Below are positions 41,669 through 53,692 of a stretch of 64,000 nt of DNA, in pieces; positions within the stretch are counted from its first letter, which is position 1, and the number at the start of each line of letters is the position of its first letter. This DNA comes from Terana coerulea. Lineage: Eukaryota > Basidiomycota > Agaricomycetes > Polyporales > Phanerochaetaceae. The translations under genes and the position numbers were made by a program. The notes under the pieces were generated by a model. The model had not been told where the DNA came from and ran no database searches. It saw nothing but the letters and a program-made list of their open reading frames with translations. The stretch covers positions 1-64,000 of the forward strand of contig JAKOGH010000160.1 in assembly GCA_024811115.1 (NCBI GenBank), in the 5' to 3' direction.

Positions 41669-42654
41669 TGTCAAGGCTTCTCCCGACCGAGCTGTACGCA
41701 GTCGCGCCGTTCGATATGGTTGGCTTCGGCGCGAACTATCTCAAGATGTTGGCGACGACGGCATGCGAAGTGCGGGCCCGAGAGAAGTTCCTTGCTAGTC
41801 AAGGAACAACTGTTCACGACATAAGACAGCAGGCACCAGTAAGCCGTCCCCCATGCTATGTCATTCCTTAATCAGTTGCTGAGGTTCCTTCGTTGGGTAC
41901 AGTCTTCCGGCTTAGACATACTATATTTAGCCGCAAAGGCACTTGCCGACTTCGAGGTTTACGAGCAGGAGGCTGTTTACCGCTCTGACGGAGAAAGTGA
42001 AAGCACCTCCGGATCTCAGGCGCTTGCGTCCAGCGAGAGCACGATAGTTGGCGAGTCCGACGATGGCGGGAGCAGCACTGGCAGCGTCCGGCCATTCAAG
42101 AAGTCTGCTAGGATTGTTGGATGCGAGACGGTAGAGCCGACAGCGAAGACGGCGTCCCTCAGAGGGCCGGAGGGCACTCAAGCCCTCTAACCATCAAGCT
42201 GCCCGCCTCCCAAGCCGCATCTAAGGGCATAGTGAAACGCAAGGTACGGTGGCTTTTACTAGCAGTTGCTGCGTTGGCTAACGCAAATATGAAGTCCAAG
42301 CAGTCGGCAACGACCACTAAATCGAAGAAAACCGCCAAGGCGTCTTCGAAGTTTGTGTGCACGGAATGCGGGTCGCGCTGGCAGAGGGCATGGGACTACA
42401 ACCGCCACGTTGAGACTCATCTGGAGCACAGCAAGTGAGCCCGCCCTTTCCGTTCATACATACTCGGAAAGGGGCTGACAGTAGGATATGTGAATCTAGG
42501 AAGCCTTTCCAGTGTGAATGCGGACACGCGGAAGTGCAGAAGAGCAACTTCCTCATCCATGTCCAGAGCAAGTGCGTAGGCTGTTTGTACTGTGAAGAAA
42601 TTGAGCTGATCTGGTATAATTTTCAGAGGGCACAACTCGCTGACTCTGCTCTGA
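41669..42654 (+). CDS. Small C2H2 zinc-finger protein
   Basis: Probable DNA-binding protein. Exon 1 starts MSRLLPTELYAVAPFDMVGFG and splices at 41840-41877 to LLRFLRWVQSSGLDILYLAA. A Ser/Glu-rich acidic region follows (..SDGESESTSGSQALASSEST..), then a basic segment. One canonical finger FVCTECGSRWQRAWDYNRHVETH (CX2CX12HX3H) lies near 42345-42420. The next exon gives a degenerate second finger, QCECGHAEVQKSNFLIHVQ, in which the second His would come from the last exon (KGHNSLTLL, stop 42652-42654). A one-base shift near 42165 joins the acidic and basic parts. The target is unknown. I do not recognise an orthologue. Confidence 0.6.
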
Positions 42655-43193
42655 TTTATTTCGTTCACGGATTCCTCCCAGGGTGCTTGTGATTCATCTC
42701 CCAACAGCCCCTTCTCCTTTCCCTATATCACGTCTTCAGATAATTCCCTCCCCTTCCCAGTAATAATAGACGGTTGATTATTGCTTGCATACCTACCTTA
42801 GTACTCCAATGTTTCTCCGCTTTTTCGTGACCATAGTATACCTACTCATTGACTTCGCCGACATGTTGTAACAAATATAGCACGTGTATAACCTCATTGT
42901 ATAATCTCTGTGCAATTCAAACTTCTCAAGGCAATGTATGCTCGATTTGTGAGGCCTGAACATCGCAATGATTGGAAATACATTCAATGTAAACTACTTG
43001 CTACACAGGCATGCCTCGGAAGGCACTGCTAAACTTTGTGGCACTTGATGCACGGCCGGCATTCCCCGAAGCAGGCCTCGACATCACGGTGATCTGCGAC
43101 AGCGCGTCTCTCGACCGCTCTCTTCCAGTGTCCACCATCTCCTGGTTCATGCACACTCGCCGACAACACATGCGCTTGATGCCATAGAAAGCA
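42655..43193. other. Intergenic, no gene seen
   Basis: AT-richer 3' flank followed by the Sld5 promoter. No coding signal. Confidence 0.5.
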
Positions 43194-44379
43194 ATGGACT
43201 ACGACTCTGACACTAACAAGGCTACAGCCGGCTCTTCGCGCTCTTCGACACGGGCGGAGTCCTCGCGCGGCGCCCGACGTGACGCGCCCGAGCCCGGCGC
43301 ATACAAATGGGGGCTGGACGATGACGATGCCGACGAAGCCAACCCCTTTGTTTCACGCGCAACGACAGGCAAAAGCCGCGCGCCCGCGAACAACAGCGGT
43401 GCCAGAGCTGCCCTCGCAACGCGAGACGAGACGAGGGCGGAGACGTGCAGATGGCGGACGCGCGGGAGAGGGAGGAGGAGACAGCGTTCCAGCAACTTAT
43501 ACGGCATTGGATGAACGAGCGGCATGCACCGGATGTGCTGTATGCGCAGGAGGGCTTGCTCGGCGGGCTGTTGGACCACATTCGGAAGCAGGTACGCCGT
43601 GCGGTGTAGTTTGCCAGAGGGCAGAAGCTGATGAACTATAGGTAGTTGGATGACGTGCAGCTGCTGCGCTCAGACCCTGACTCGTCTGAAGACGAACATT
43701 TCCGAATCATGCTGGTGCAAACAGAGGTTGAGCGCGTCAAATTTGTGATACGGTCGTATATCCGCACAAGACTACACAAGGTACATTGACACTTCTCGCA
43801 GGTTAACAGTGTAATTAACGGCCCGGATATATGCAATGCTCTAGATTGAGAAATTTGCCCGCTACATCGCCTCAACACCACAGATGTACGAACGGTTGTC
43901 TCAAGCGGAACTTGAGCATGTGCAGCGGTAAGTTCATTTCCAATGCACGGGATGTGTGGTCCGTATTGTCCCTCAACTCGCAGCTGATAGTTTAGAATAG
44001 ATACGCACATCTGACAGAAACACACTTCAACACCGCCGTCATGCAGAGTCTACCGGAAGAACAACGGTCGCTCGATGACCAGGTGCCGTTCTTGCCACCG
44101 ATGAGTATGCGCCATTCCTTTCCGCCTTCGTAGCCATTTCTTATATATTGGTGGTAGTTTCGCGGCCGGACAAAACGAAAGCTGTCTTTGCTCATGCACT
44201 GGTGGCGTGCTCACCTGTCCGGCTACCTGAGTACGTCTCCATCGTCTTTTATTCATGCAATGGCTGACAGCAGTGTTGGCAGCGGCTCGACGATGGAGAT
44301 GGAAAGAGACCAGATATCGTTGACCCCGTACGAGGTCGTGGAGCAGTTGCTGATCAGAGGGGAAGTAGAGCTCGTGTGA
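43194..44379 (+). CDS. SLD5: DNA replication complex GINS subunit Sld5
   Basis: Sld5 joins Psf1, Psf2 and Psf3 in GINS, which with Cdc45 and Mcm2-7 forms the replicative CMG helicase in the nucleus. The N-terminus MDYDSDTNKATAGSSRSSTR is disordered and charged. The helical A-domain follows: LIRHWMNERHAPDVLYAQEGLL, LVQTEVERVKFVIRSYIRTRLHKIEKFARYI, LSQAELEHVQRYAHLTETHF. The C-terminal B-domain reads SLDDQVPFLPPM, RPDKTKAVFAHAL, LTPYEVVEQLLIRGEVELV. Introns are at about 43590-43642, 43781-43838, 43928-44000, 44105-44160 and 44230-44277. One missing base near 43440 shifts the frame before the conserved domain, probably a sequence error. About 260 residues, slightly longer than average because of the N-terminal tail. 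Confidence 0.92.
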
Positions 44380-45122
44380 TCAGTAAGTCTTTGGAGCTCG
44401 TTGCCCACCGCTCCCTGATAGTGCTTCTATCGCGGCACCTGTTGTCTCGGACAGCTACGCATGTATTGACAATAAATAATAGGCTTACGCTCCTGAGCGA
44501 AAGTATACAGATGTGCCATGAGTTATCCCCAGGCCGGCCATTGACCATGATACGTTCGATGTCCAGTTTGCTTGCGACTCTTCAACGTTTTTTCTGTCTT
44601 TCCAGCACATTCAGCATATAAACTCACATATACGTACGCTAGTTCGACCCACAGAGAGTACATTGTGATATTTGGATGGCGAGGAACAAGAGAGGAACGA
44701 CAGAACCTGCTTGTTTCGACTTGGTAGTGAACGCTTCCATTGGGAGGGCGTCAACGACGCTTGATGCGGCCCTGGGCGTCTAATCCATACTTCCCGTCTT
44801 CGACTTGGACTTGGACCTTGTACTTGGACCACCGCCTCTCTTGTTTTCCCTTTCTCTACACCTTGCCAACCACGCTACTGCAGCTGTAAACCCGCTTGGG
44901 GCCGAAGCAATACACCACCTGCAGATTACGAGACCGCTTAGTAGGCTGATCAAGACTATAGGACAGCCGGGACAAGAGGTACTTCCGGCCGTGTTCGCAC
45001 ACTCATGCAACTGGGCTGAAGAGAGTGTGGGCCGTGTACAGAAGGCGCAACGCAACAAGGGACACAACTTTCACGGACGAATTGCAACGCACATACGCTA
45101 CAAGCCCCCGAAGTAGCCTGAC
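44380..45122. other. Intergenic, no gene seen
   Basis: 3' flank of SLD5 and promoter of the NC2 alpha gene. A plus frame at 44805-45116 has no domain and no coding character that I can defend. Confidence 0.5.
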
Positions 45123-46344
45123 ATGATGAAGAATAAGAACAAGCAGACGCGATTCCCTGTCGTACGTCTCGTCGCCCTCCTATGCCATAGGACGCCTCTA
45201 AACACATAGCATTATTTGCTTCCATGTTATGCTTGTATATTTGGCGTCATGTGTGCGATGCCGGTCGCATGTGGTTCGCCAGGCGCGGATCAAACGCATT
45301 ATGCAGAAGGACGAGGAGGTGGGCAAGGTCGCGCAGGCGACGCCGGTCGTAATCTGTACGTTCCCTCTTCGTTTCCCCCTTCCTTGCCATATAATACCTC
45401 AGCACAATGTTGTCCCAAATATCCACTGTTCTACGTTCACATCCCTCCTGCCAATCGCCGAATGCCCAACTGAATGACTCGCCGTTGCCCTGGGTATACC
45501 TTGATGGGACATGCTAACGATAGTTCATAGCGAAAGCGCTTGAGCTGTTTTTGAATACAATTGTTGAGGAGGCGGCAAAGGTCACACTTGACCGAGGGAG
45601 CAAGAAGGTCGAGGCGTATCACCTGTGAGTACTGTGTTCCTATGTCGATGCATGTCACCAGTCCCCTCCATATTCCCCATCATCACCGCATATCACGGGC
45701 ACCACCATGAAACTATAGCTCCTCCACGCGTTCTCTTCTATCCCGTTACCAAACACTACTTGTTACTCTCGCTACGCTAATATACCACTAAACTCTTTCC
45801 CTCTGTTTGTAGGAAGCATGCCGTTGAGACCGTCGAAACACTCGACTTCCTGAAGGACCTCGTTGAAGCCGTGCCCGACCCGTCCGCAGGCGGCACCATC
45901 GACCTCGCCGCCGAAGCCGCGGAGAAAGCGGGCCAGAAGAAACGCAGCCGTGCGCGCAAGCCCGCGGCGCCCGGCGCGTCCGCCCTCAACGAAGACGGCG
46001 AGCCCGAGGACGTAGAGGAGGGCGGCGTGAAGGTCGCACCGAAGCGCCAACGTCGGCGCAAGGTGGCCGCGGACGACGGCGAGGGCGGGAAGGTTGCGAA
46101 GCCCCGCGCACGCGCGCCGAAGGGCAAGGGCAGAGGCGCGGCACCGCCTGGCGCGATGCTGCCACCACCCGTGCCCGTCGCGCGCCTGGCGAAACCTGCT
46201 GTCGGGCCCGACGTCCCGATGGACGACTACGACTACGACGCGGCGGAGCGGGAGGAGATGATGGATGACCCGGACGCGGACCGGTACGGCAGTGAGGGGG
46301 GCGGGGACGAGGATGACGAGGACGAGTATGATGCCGGCGGGTGA
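45123..46344 (+). CDS. BUR6: Negative cofactor 2 alpha (DRAP1/Bur6), histone-fold transcription regulator
   Basis: NC2 alpha pairs with NC2 beta through a histone fold and binds TBP on DNA, blocking TFIIA/TFIIB entry. The start MMKNKNKQTRFPV (45123 or 45126) splices to ARIKRIMQKDEEVGKVAQAT, then to KALELFLNTIVEEAAKVTLD and to KHAVETVETLDFLKDLVEAVP. This is the complete H2A-like fold. The tail is unusually long, with basic patches (KKRSRARKPAAPG, APKRQRRRKVA), a Gly/Ala/Pro linker and an acidic C-terminus (DDYDYDAAEREEMMDD.., ending DEDDEDEYDAGG). Introns are at about 45160-45280, 45359-45530 and 45626-45813. About 300 residues against 140-200 in many homologues, the difference being the tail. 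The frame is intact. Confidence 0.92.
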
Positions 46345-46871
46345 AACGCGATTGCTCATGAGACTGACAAATGTATTCTATGTTGCTACAGTGAACACTG
46401 CTGGGGCTGTTGTACGCCACGATGCATTACAATTCGAGTGTTCTTCATGGGGCGTGCTTCGTGGAATATAGCGTAGGCGCACAGCGCTCAGTTCTTGAAG
46501 TCAGTGGTTTAGTCTGGGGAGTGGGGACACATCTTCGCTGCGGCGGTGTGGGCCCCGACGCTAACGTTAGATAGCGTCTATGTAGCATACGACATGTTAC
46601 CAGAATCAACGCGATTTTATGGGCATAGTTCAGGGTTTTGAACACGCTATGTATTATGGAGAGTGCAGCCACCACGCAGCCATGCTTCCAGCCAGCCGTA
46701 CAGGTCGACAGATGGATCGTGTTGCGTTGAGACGTGGTTGAAATTCTGGAAATTCGGCAAATCAGCCATCTGCCGCCAACTGGCACACCTCTTGGCTGGC
46801 GGAGTGGTTGAGATTCGGCGATCCAGCCAGCTGTCGCTGTGGCGAAATCAGACCCTGCAGGGTCCTGACGT
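46345..46871. other. Intergenic with short direct repeats
   Basis: Convergent gene ends. A motif GTGGTTGA(A/G)ATTC..GG with CAGCCA downstream occurs twice (46732-46767 and 46803-46832). No gene is seen. Confidence 0.4.
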
Positions 46872-47912
46872 CTAACTTAAAAAAAAACCGAAGCTGATTG
46901 CAGCTGCCTCCAATCGTATTGCCTTTCCCTAAAACAGCAAATGCATCAGTACATAGCCCCATTTCCCTTGCTTCTCGGATTGCATACCTGTAAACCTTGT
47001 ATCTCGCAGCGCATTGCCTCCAGAGACGCCTCATGTTTGACCTCTGAGGCAAGGATGGCGTGTACGCCGAGCGCGAGCTCGAGCTGTGTGTCGCTTTGCG
47101 TGTTCTGTGATTCAAAGCTTGAGGCGAGATAGCCAAAGACTAGTGAGACAGTAAGGCGTACCTGTACTTCCCGTACGCCCGACTCAACGGCGTGAAGAGA
47201 GCGTTCTGTCCTGCATCGGTGGCGGTCCTGGACGCACTGATTCGCGAGCTATTACTTTCGTTAGTCTCAAGGCCCGTGAATAAACGACAGCGATGTCGAC
47301 CACGTACCTCGAACGCCCGGAACCGATGTGCCAGCTGCGCATCGCACTCGGCAATGCTTCGCTTGTCTGCAGAGGTGCGAATGACACGGCGAAACATCTT
47401 CTGCTGCGATATGCGCTCAAGCGTCAAGCGTGTCTGCTCCAGGATTCTGTGTATCGTCGACCATGGTTAATATTGTCGAGGTAGACTTCGAAGAGCGAAC
47501 ATACGGGTATAGCCAGGCTATGTGTTCCTGGAACTCATCCGTGAGGTCTTCCTCGTTCCACTCAGAGCATCTCTTCAGTATATCGACGTAGAGTGTGACT
47601 TGGGCCGCAAGATTGCGGCAGTTGTCCTTGTTGGACTTGACTGCCTGCACTTCGTGTCAGTTAAATCAAATCGCAGGCATCACATCACACAGTCCTTACC
47701 TTCGCAAGCTTGACGACTATCCCGGCCACGTCCAGCATCGGCTTCGCGATAGGGACGTTCAGGCCATCGACGACCGCCAATGCGACCTTCAGCCCGGCTT
47801 GCGCACAATCGAGTGTAACCTCAGTATTAGAAGGGGTGTTGTTTAGGGTCTGAGTCGCTCGGCGTCTCTTGGGACGCAGCCCGTGAATGCGTAGGAAACG
47901 AGAACGTTGCAT
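46872..47912 (-). CDS. MLKL/HeLo-like helical bundle protein, copy A
   Basis: About 220 residues in six exons. Exon 1 (47912-47700) is MQRSRFLRIHGLRPKRRRAT followed by VTLDCAQAGLKVALAVVDGL and PMLDVAGIVVKLAK. Exon 2 (ends 47644) reads AVKSNKDNCRNLAAQVTLYV, DILKRCSEWNEEDLTDEFQE. Exon 3 gives RLTLERISQQKMFRRVIRTS and ADKRSIAECDAQLAHRFRAF. Two short helical exons and a final 18-residue exon (GKAIRLEAAAISFGFFLS) follow. The run of helices with KSNKxxCxxL and a later SADKxxIAECxxxLxxxxxxF is the pattern of fungal proteins matched to the MLKL N-terminal four-helix bundle. In animals that bundle permeabilises membranes in necroptosis. There is no kinase, NACHT or TPR domain. Relation to membrane killing is inference. 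Copies B and C share the exon plan. Confidence 0.6.
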
Positions 47913-49093
47913 GCTAATGACGGCGATAAAGAGATTGCGGGACGTTGAGGACGCGAGAGGATAGGGACGGGCAGCGTGGTGTTTGAGGGTAAGTGGCACA
48001 TACGCATGCCCGCCCCCATCCAGGAAGGCTATGTCGAGCGGTGGTCATATACTACTGGGCACAGCCAAGTCCCAAATATCCGATTAGAGCCGCATTGTCA
48101 GCGTCAACGCTATGTCCAGCTACCCGCTGCCACGTGATCAGCAGCTTCAACACACGAAACATTGGAAAGTTGCTCACGAGTGCTATGCGCGCCGTGACCA
48201 GGCGGTCGAGAAGGAAGAGAATGAGACTCGGAGAGGTGGTTTGGTCAGATTACGTAAGCGTCGCGCCCGGCAACGCCACAAAGCCGGCGCTCCACGCCTC
48301 GCCGAATCTGAGCTCCGCGGCAAACCGTTCTCAGTCCTCTTGGTGCGTTAAACTTTACGCATCCGGAGTAGCTTGGATAAAACGTAAAGACGACGCATGA
48401 AAAGGTGCTATGTAGGAGGTGTTAAGCTGGATGTGGGGATGGAATAAGGGAGGAGACACACCCATGATTCACGACTGAGACTACTGTAATACTTAATCCG
48501 TCTCGGCTGCGAACACTCGAGCCCTCAACCCAAGACCCGCCACGTAGAAGCAACCCAGCTCCTGTGCAAGGGCTCGCAACGGCTCGTCTAGGACTCATGC
48601 CTACTAGTCGAACACCGGTAGGTACGCAGGAATAATTCCGACGAAGTAAGCACCGTGACGAGTGCCACCTCCACACATGCAGAGCACCGGCGGCAAGACC
48701 TACTTGGCCGTATACATGGTGTACACCTGCATGCATGGAATGTCGCGGAAGAATTACATCTGCGGCGAAGGTGGCATGTGTTGGTAGGTACCCACGAGGA
48801 CAGACTGACTGGACACACCCAAAATAACCGCAAGCTAATGCAGGCCCGGGGCGAGAGTCCAGCCAGGCCCTCCAAGCCCTAGACAGGTTGCATACCGTCA
48901 CCACGACGCCGTCTAGCCTGGGTGACACACGCAGTTGGCCGACCAGATCTATCTGCTTTTAGGCAAGATGGCAAAGTGGCAAGAAAGACGAGTAAAAAGA
49001 TGCTTTATTCCCGATATCATCGTAGTTCTGTACAAGCGCAGGGGTAGATCGAAGCGGGTGGAGGAGCAGACAGAGTAGACCAATGCAATGGAA
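47913..49093. other. Intergenic between copy A and Dap1
   Basis: The ~60 bp next to copy A (TCCTC..CGCAATCTC..CGCCG) is shared with the leaders of copies B and C. A 168-codon minus frame at 48422-48928 has no recognisable domain. I call no gene. Confidence 0.45.
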
Positions 49094-49805
49094 TCAAGCG
49101 GCGTCGTTTTCGACCAGCCGACCACATACAATGTACTTGTTCTCAAAGTGTTCCATCCAGCCTGCATCATATCCATTACTGTCCTGGTAGTAACGAAGGA
49201 GGTCAGAGAAAGCGTACCTTTCATGTTGTTACTGTTGGTGCCAACGAAGAAGGTCAGAGACAGCTACAAGGAGGAAATTAAACGCACATTTCGTCCAGCG
49301 TGAGACCCTCAAGTTTGTCAAGGGCTTGGTCGACGGGCGTGAGCATGTCTAAGGGCGGACGTCAACAGGCGAAACGCAAGAGGAAGAACAGACGTACCAT
49401 CATCAAACGACTGCTTCGCCATGCCCCTGCTCGCATCGCGCCCCGCAAAGTTGGCATACATCCCGGCTAAACCCGCTCAGCCTTATCCACACAACCCAAC
49501 ACAAGCGGCCAGCACTCACTGGGACCGTAGAAGTTCCTGCCGGCGGTGACGTCGTACACGACGCCCTGGATGGCGAGCAAGATGCGCCGGCCGTCGTTCC
49601 CGTCAAACGGCTGCAGCGTCTTCGGCGTGTAGGTCTTGAAGAGCAGCGTCGGCGGGTGGCCCTTGGGCATCCAGCTGTACGCGGCCTTGAACTCGGTCGG
49701 CGGTGTGTCGGGCACGGACGTGCTCGGCAGCAGGATGCGCTGCACGCAGTAGAGCACGTACAGCAGCAGCGCGGTGTTTACCGGCAGCGTCAGATCGAGC
49801 GACAT
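49094..49805 (-). CDS. DAP1: Membrane-associated progesterone receptor-like haem protein Dap1
   Basis: A cytochrome-b5-like haem protein of the MAPR family, which binds and supports cytochrome P450s such as Erg11 in sterol synthesis at the ER. The N-terminus is a membrane anchor, LPVNTALLLYVLYCVQRILLP. The core reads FKTYTPKTLQPFDG, RRILLAIQGVVYDVTAGRNFYGP, then across an intron (about 49515-49468) GMYANFAGRDASRGMAKQSFDD. It continues with LTPVDQALDKLEGLTLDEM and the last exon MEHFENKYIVCGRLVENDAA (stop 49094-49096). The tyrosines of YDVT and NFYGP are in the positions of the MAPR haem ligand region. About 150 residues, normal. It diverges from the BNR_4 gene. Confidence 0.92.
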
Positions 49806-50173
49806 GCTTGCGTGTAGGGCGGAGGGGGATGGGTGGTGGTGGTTTGGTGGTGGTGGTGAGATCGGCTCAGAGGACGCGGGTGGGTGACGAGGCGGGGATG
49901 ACGCGCTTTGATGGGACGCGAGACGCGCTGATCACGCTGGTAGACGCCAACTGAACACGCTCTCTTTAGATCTCCTCCGTCCTGCGTTCTTCTCCTCCGA
50001 GCACCGCGTGGCCTGGCCGTCTCATGACTGCACCTCCAGACTGAGTATGGCCCGCGCTGCTCGTTCCGCGGCCCGTCCCGCTCACCGTCTCCTCGCCATT
50101 TATACCCAGCGCATATAACCACCCTCGCCTTCAAGATGACGAGCACATTCATCTGCCCCGTTCCTTCTGGAGG
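49806..50173. promoter_or_regulatory. Divergent promoter of Dap1 and the BNR_4 gene
   Basis: 368 bp between two divergent starts. It contains a (GGT)n-like stretch near 49840 and CATTTATACC..GCATATAACC at about 50097-50120, suited to be the TATA region of the plus-strand gene. Confidence 0.5.
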
Positions 50174-53100
50174 ATGCTGCTGAGAGTGGTGGCACTGGCA
50201 CTAGGTCTGGAAGCTGTGGTGCTTGCGGGCGCATTCAAGTTCCTCGGAACGAGCACACTCGGCCAGGACCCGCAGACGGTGAATCGCCTGAACGGCGAGT
50301 CGTTCCAGCAGGACGCCCTCGTCACCTTCAACGGTTCGCATCTCGACACCTTTCGCGTCGCACTCACATTTTATGGTATCTTTGCGCGCAGGCTGGCAAT
50401 ATGCCGTGTTCTGGCAGGCCGCGCCCGGCAACGCCTCCGTACGACACGCGCACGTCTCCCGCCGGGACCTCGCGTCCGCCGCACAATGGGAGACGCTTGC
50501 GCTCACGGACTACAACCAAACCGAAGACGACGGGCACGACGTGTTTGTCACTTCTTTGCCAACCCTCGCTACGCGTTCGCTGATGTCTTGGTGTTTACGG
50601 ATGCGCAGAATATCGCTCGGCATATCCCCCGGCGACGGTACGTTACACCTCGGGTTCGACCAACACGACAACCCGCTGCGCTACCGTATTTCTGTTCCTG
50701 GCGCCGCCCTTCATCCCTCGACTATAGAGTGGCAGCCGGTGCTCTTCGGACCCACACTCGTGCGTCCTTTGTCCGCCTTCGTCTCCTCCTTTCTAGTCGT
50801 GTTCTCAGCTGCTCATTGTGTGTCATGAGAAAACACGATGTTTGAGCGTGGTTGTGGCAGATTTTATCTCTATTTCTCGGTTTCACAGGTGGAAATACTG
50901 TGTGCCGCGAGTGTTAACGTTCTTGCGACACCCTTTGTTGCGCACAACAAGTGCAGCACACCTGTATCCACGCTTTGCGCATCACAATGACAGATGGGAC
51001 AGGTGAAAAACACGCACGGGTTGTGGCTACGTCTACTGGGTAGCGCGTCGACGCCTGTTTGTTACTCAATCTCGCGCAGGCTCAAGCACTAGGCATCTGC
51101 AGCTGTCTCGGACAGCCTGCATAAATCCGTGCAGCGCACCCTTTCACACGTTCTCTTCCTCGCTTCTTCTTAACGCCACCATCCTCACAAAAACTAACAT
51201 AACAATAATGCGCAGGACGCCCTCCCAGCCCTCGAAACCCTCGACAAAACGACGTTCTTCGTGAACGTCACCTACCCGCGCTTCCTGCGCATTCCGCCCG
51301 CCGCGTCCTCGTCCTTTTCCCTCAACGCCACCTCGACTTCATCGTCCACCTCTTCCGCGTTGGACACCAGCACACAGGCGGCCGGCCGTGCCCCGACGCT
51401 CGCGGGTGCGGACCTGCTCATGGAGCTGCGCGTCGGGCGCTCGGGGCTTGGCGACGACTGGCTGTACGCCTACGTCCCCGGCGCGGCTTCCACTCCAGAT
51501 GTCTCGGCGCAGAACGCCGCCGTGGACGCTGCAGGAGGGGGAAAGGTGGGAGCGGGAATACAGGAAAGTGGGTGCAGATTGGACGTTATCTTGAGGTGCG
51601 TTGTGTGGTTTTTGCTTGTGGGGACGGGACAAAGTGAGGCTAATGTGTGGTGGATCTGCTAGGGAGTGAATAGTGCGTTGTTGGCCTCCTTCTGGTCTTG
51701 CAATCAACTGACCTCCTCCCCTCTTTTATCATTCCTGGTTGATTAATCACCGCTGATTCTACCCTCGACGCCCTCGGACACTTCTATGCGATCTTTTCCC
51801 TACAATGCAATAAATCGGACGGCTGACGAACGACGCCGACCTGACTTACCGGACACGCTGAACGGGTGGACCATGCTAGACAACGCGTACATCAACGGCA
51901 TGGACTTCGACGCGCACGGCGCGCTGCACGTCACCTGGTGCGTCTCGCTTCCTCCCTTCCCTTCCCCCTATCCTTCTCTCGTCCCATCATGCTCTTATAC
52001 GTGTCGCCTGGAGAAATAAGCGAGTACCATGCTGACGCGAATTGTGTTTGTTTATTGGGTGGTGGTGTTGGCGGCGGCAGGACATACCGCGACTACGTGA
52101 ACGACACTGGCGCAGACGTCGCGGTGCAAGCTGGCCCGAACGGGCCCGAAAACGTATGTCCTTATTTTATTACTACCCACTTCCTCTGTGCCCCTCTGTC
52201 CTGGTTCCCGTTCCGCGAACTTTGCTCGCTCGAGTGTGCTGTTGCTGGACACGTCTTCACACCGAGCCCGATGCTCGCGGCCCGGTTAAGACAAGTCATG
52301 TTGTAGAGATAGAGATGCAATAGACGGGATGCTGACGCCTTTTCTTTCGTATCTGCACAGAATCATGACTTGATGTACGCCGCCTCGCCCGACCTCGGCC
52401 GCACGTGGCACAACAACTGGGGCCAGGTCGTCGCACGCATCGTGCGGGGCGCGCCGTCCGACATGTCTGTCGCCTCTCCATCTGACACAACGTTTGCAGC
52501 CGTTGTAGACGGGAGTGTGTTGGATGCGCAGAGTGAGGGAGGCGAGGACGCCGCGGGCCCGATCGTACCGCTCAGCGCGGGCGTGACGGTGTTCTCGATC
52601 CCGAAATACGGGTGTGTTCCCAGTTGTGTTTTCTCTCTCACTAATACTCACGTTTCCCTTTTGATGCTCTCGCTGAGAGTAGCGGGATCCTGAACCAAGA
52701 GGCACAGACGGTCGACGCCGCGGGGCGTGTGCACGTGCTCAACCGCGAGAACGGAACGGGCGTCGAGCAGTGGTGCGTCCCCGCCCCTCCTTCCTTCTGA
52801 CCTTCCCGTGTCCCGTGCACCGGCGCTGATGCAGTGCACATGCGACAGGTACCACTACTGGCGGGCCGCGTCCTCGCTCGCCTGGACGCGCGCGGCGCTG
52901 CCCCTCGTGCTCGACCCGCCGAGCGCGAACAACGTGACGGGCACGCCGACTGTCATCGGCAAGCGCGGCAAGCTCGTCGCGCTGCCCGCCATCTCCTTCA
53001 CCTCTCCTCTATCGCACAACGCCACCACCATCACCGGCGGCAGGGCCAGCACGGGCGACACGCTCTATGCGCTCTTGCCCTCGAACGCGCCGAACGCGAC

Positions 53101-53280
53101 GGGGCTCAGCGTCCTGCCGCCACGGCCGCCAAACACTTCCAGGACTGGACGGTCGTGTGGGAGGCGCGCGCGGGCTGCGGATGGGAGCCCCTCGTGGACC
53201 GGTATGCGTTGCTGGAGGGCCGGCTGAGCGTGTTTGTCGTGAACGGGAGTGCGTTGCAGGTGTGGGACTTTGAGGTGTAG
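50174..53280 (+). CDS. Secreted BNR_4-type repeat protein (probable beta-propeller)
   Basis: A secreted protein of unknown substrate, resembling the BNR_4 (sialidase-like repeat) family related to polysaccharide-active propellers. The start MLLRVVALALGLEAVVLAGA is a signal peptide. Intron 1 joins ALVTFNG to WQYAVFWQAAPGNASV. Later exons carry ISLGISPGDGTLHLGFDQHD, YPRFLRIPPAAS, MELRVGRSGLGDDWLYAYV, YINGMDFDAHGALHVTW, YRDYVNDTG, HDLMYAASPDLGRTWHNNWG (an Asp-box-like SPDxGxTW) and NQEAQTVDAAGRVHVLNREN. The C-terminus is HFQDWTVVWEARAGCGWEPL..VNGSALQVWDFEV. Many Asn-X-Ser/Thr sites support secretion. Introns are long and irregular (one about 51,000 region of roughly 0.5 kb). At least two shifts (near 50600 and 53110) are probable errors. 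Confidence 0.75.
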
Positions 53281-53692
53281 GCCCAATTGGGGGCAGGGCT
53301 ATTGACCACTCTTGGACGCGAGATAATGTGCTCTGCCTTTCTCCTCGTTTCTTCTTGAGTCCATATCTTCGTCACTCAGATTTTGTAGTGTTCCGGTGTT
53401 TAGATATAAAATAATTCAACTGGCCCATTGTCTGGCAAGCCGCTATGAATGGTGTCAGGATCTTGTCTACAAAATGGTACGGGGTGCTACTTACGGCCAA
53501 CGTGCAGCGTGCTACAGTAAGTACTGATGGTTACATTGGGGCGGCTATGCGCTACGGTAACTACGAGCGCTCCGTATGAAGCGGGATGCTACGCCGCCAA
53601 ATTGTGTCTGGTGATGCACCGTTAATGCTGAGATGATAGTGCAGTTGCGATGAGCAGCTCAGTTCGTCAAAAAAAGTAACCGGAAGCCTATA
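53281..53692. other. Intergenic, remnant 3' flank of copy B
   Basis: No gene. AAAAAAAGTAACCGGAAGCC at 53669-53688 matches the terminal exon region of copies A and C (reverse complement of GGTTTTTTTT), indicating where copy B originally ended. Confidence 0.5.

Noticed and set aside
46880..46890. Long T run (coding strand) at the end of copies A and C as a regulatory terminator
   Set aside because: In both copies it lies within the aligned last exon and encodes Phe residues; eukaryotic Pol II genes do not use such terminators.
48422..48928. 168-codon minus frame between copy A and Dap1
   Set aside because: Arg/Cys/Val-rich with no motif; not conserved next to copies B or C.
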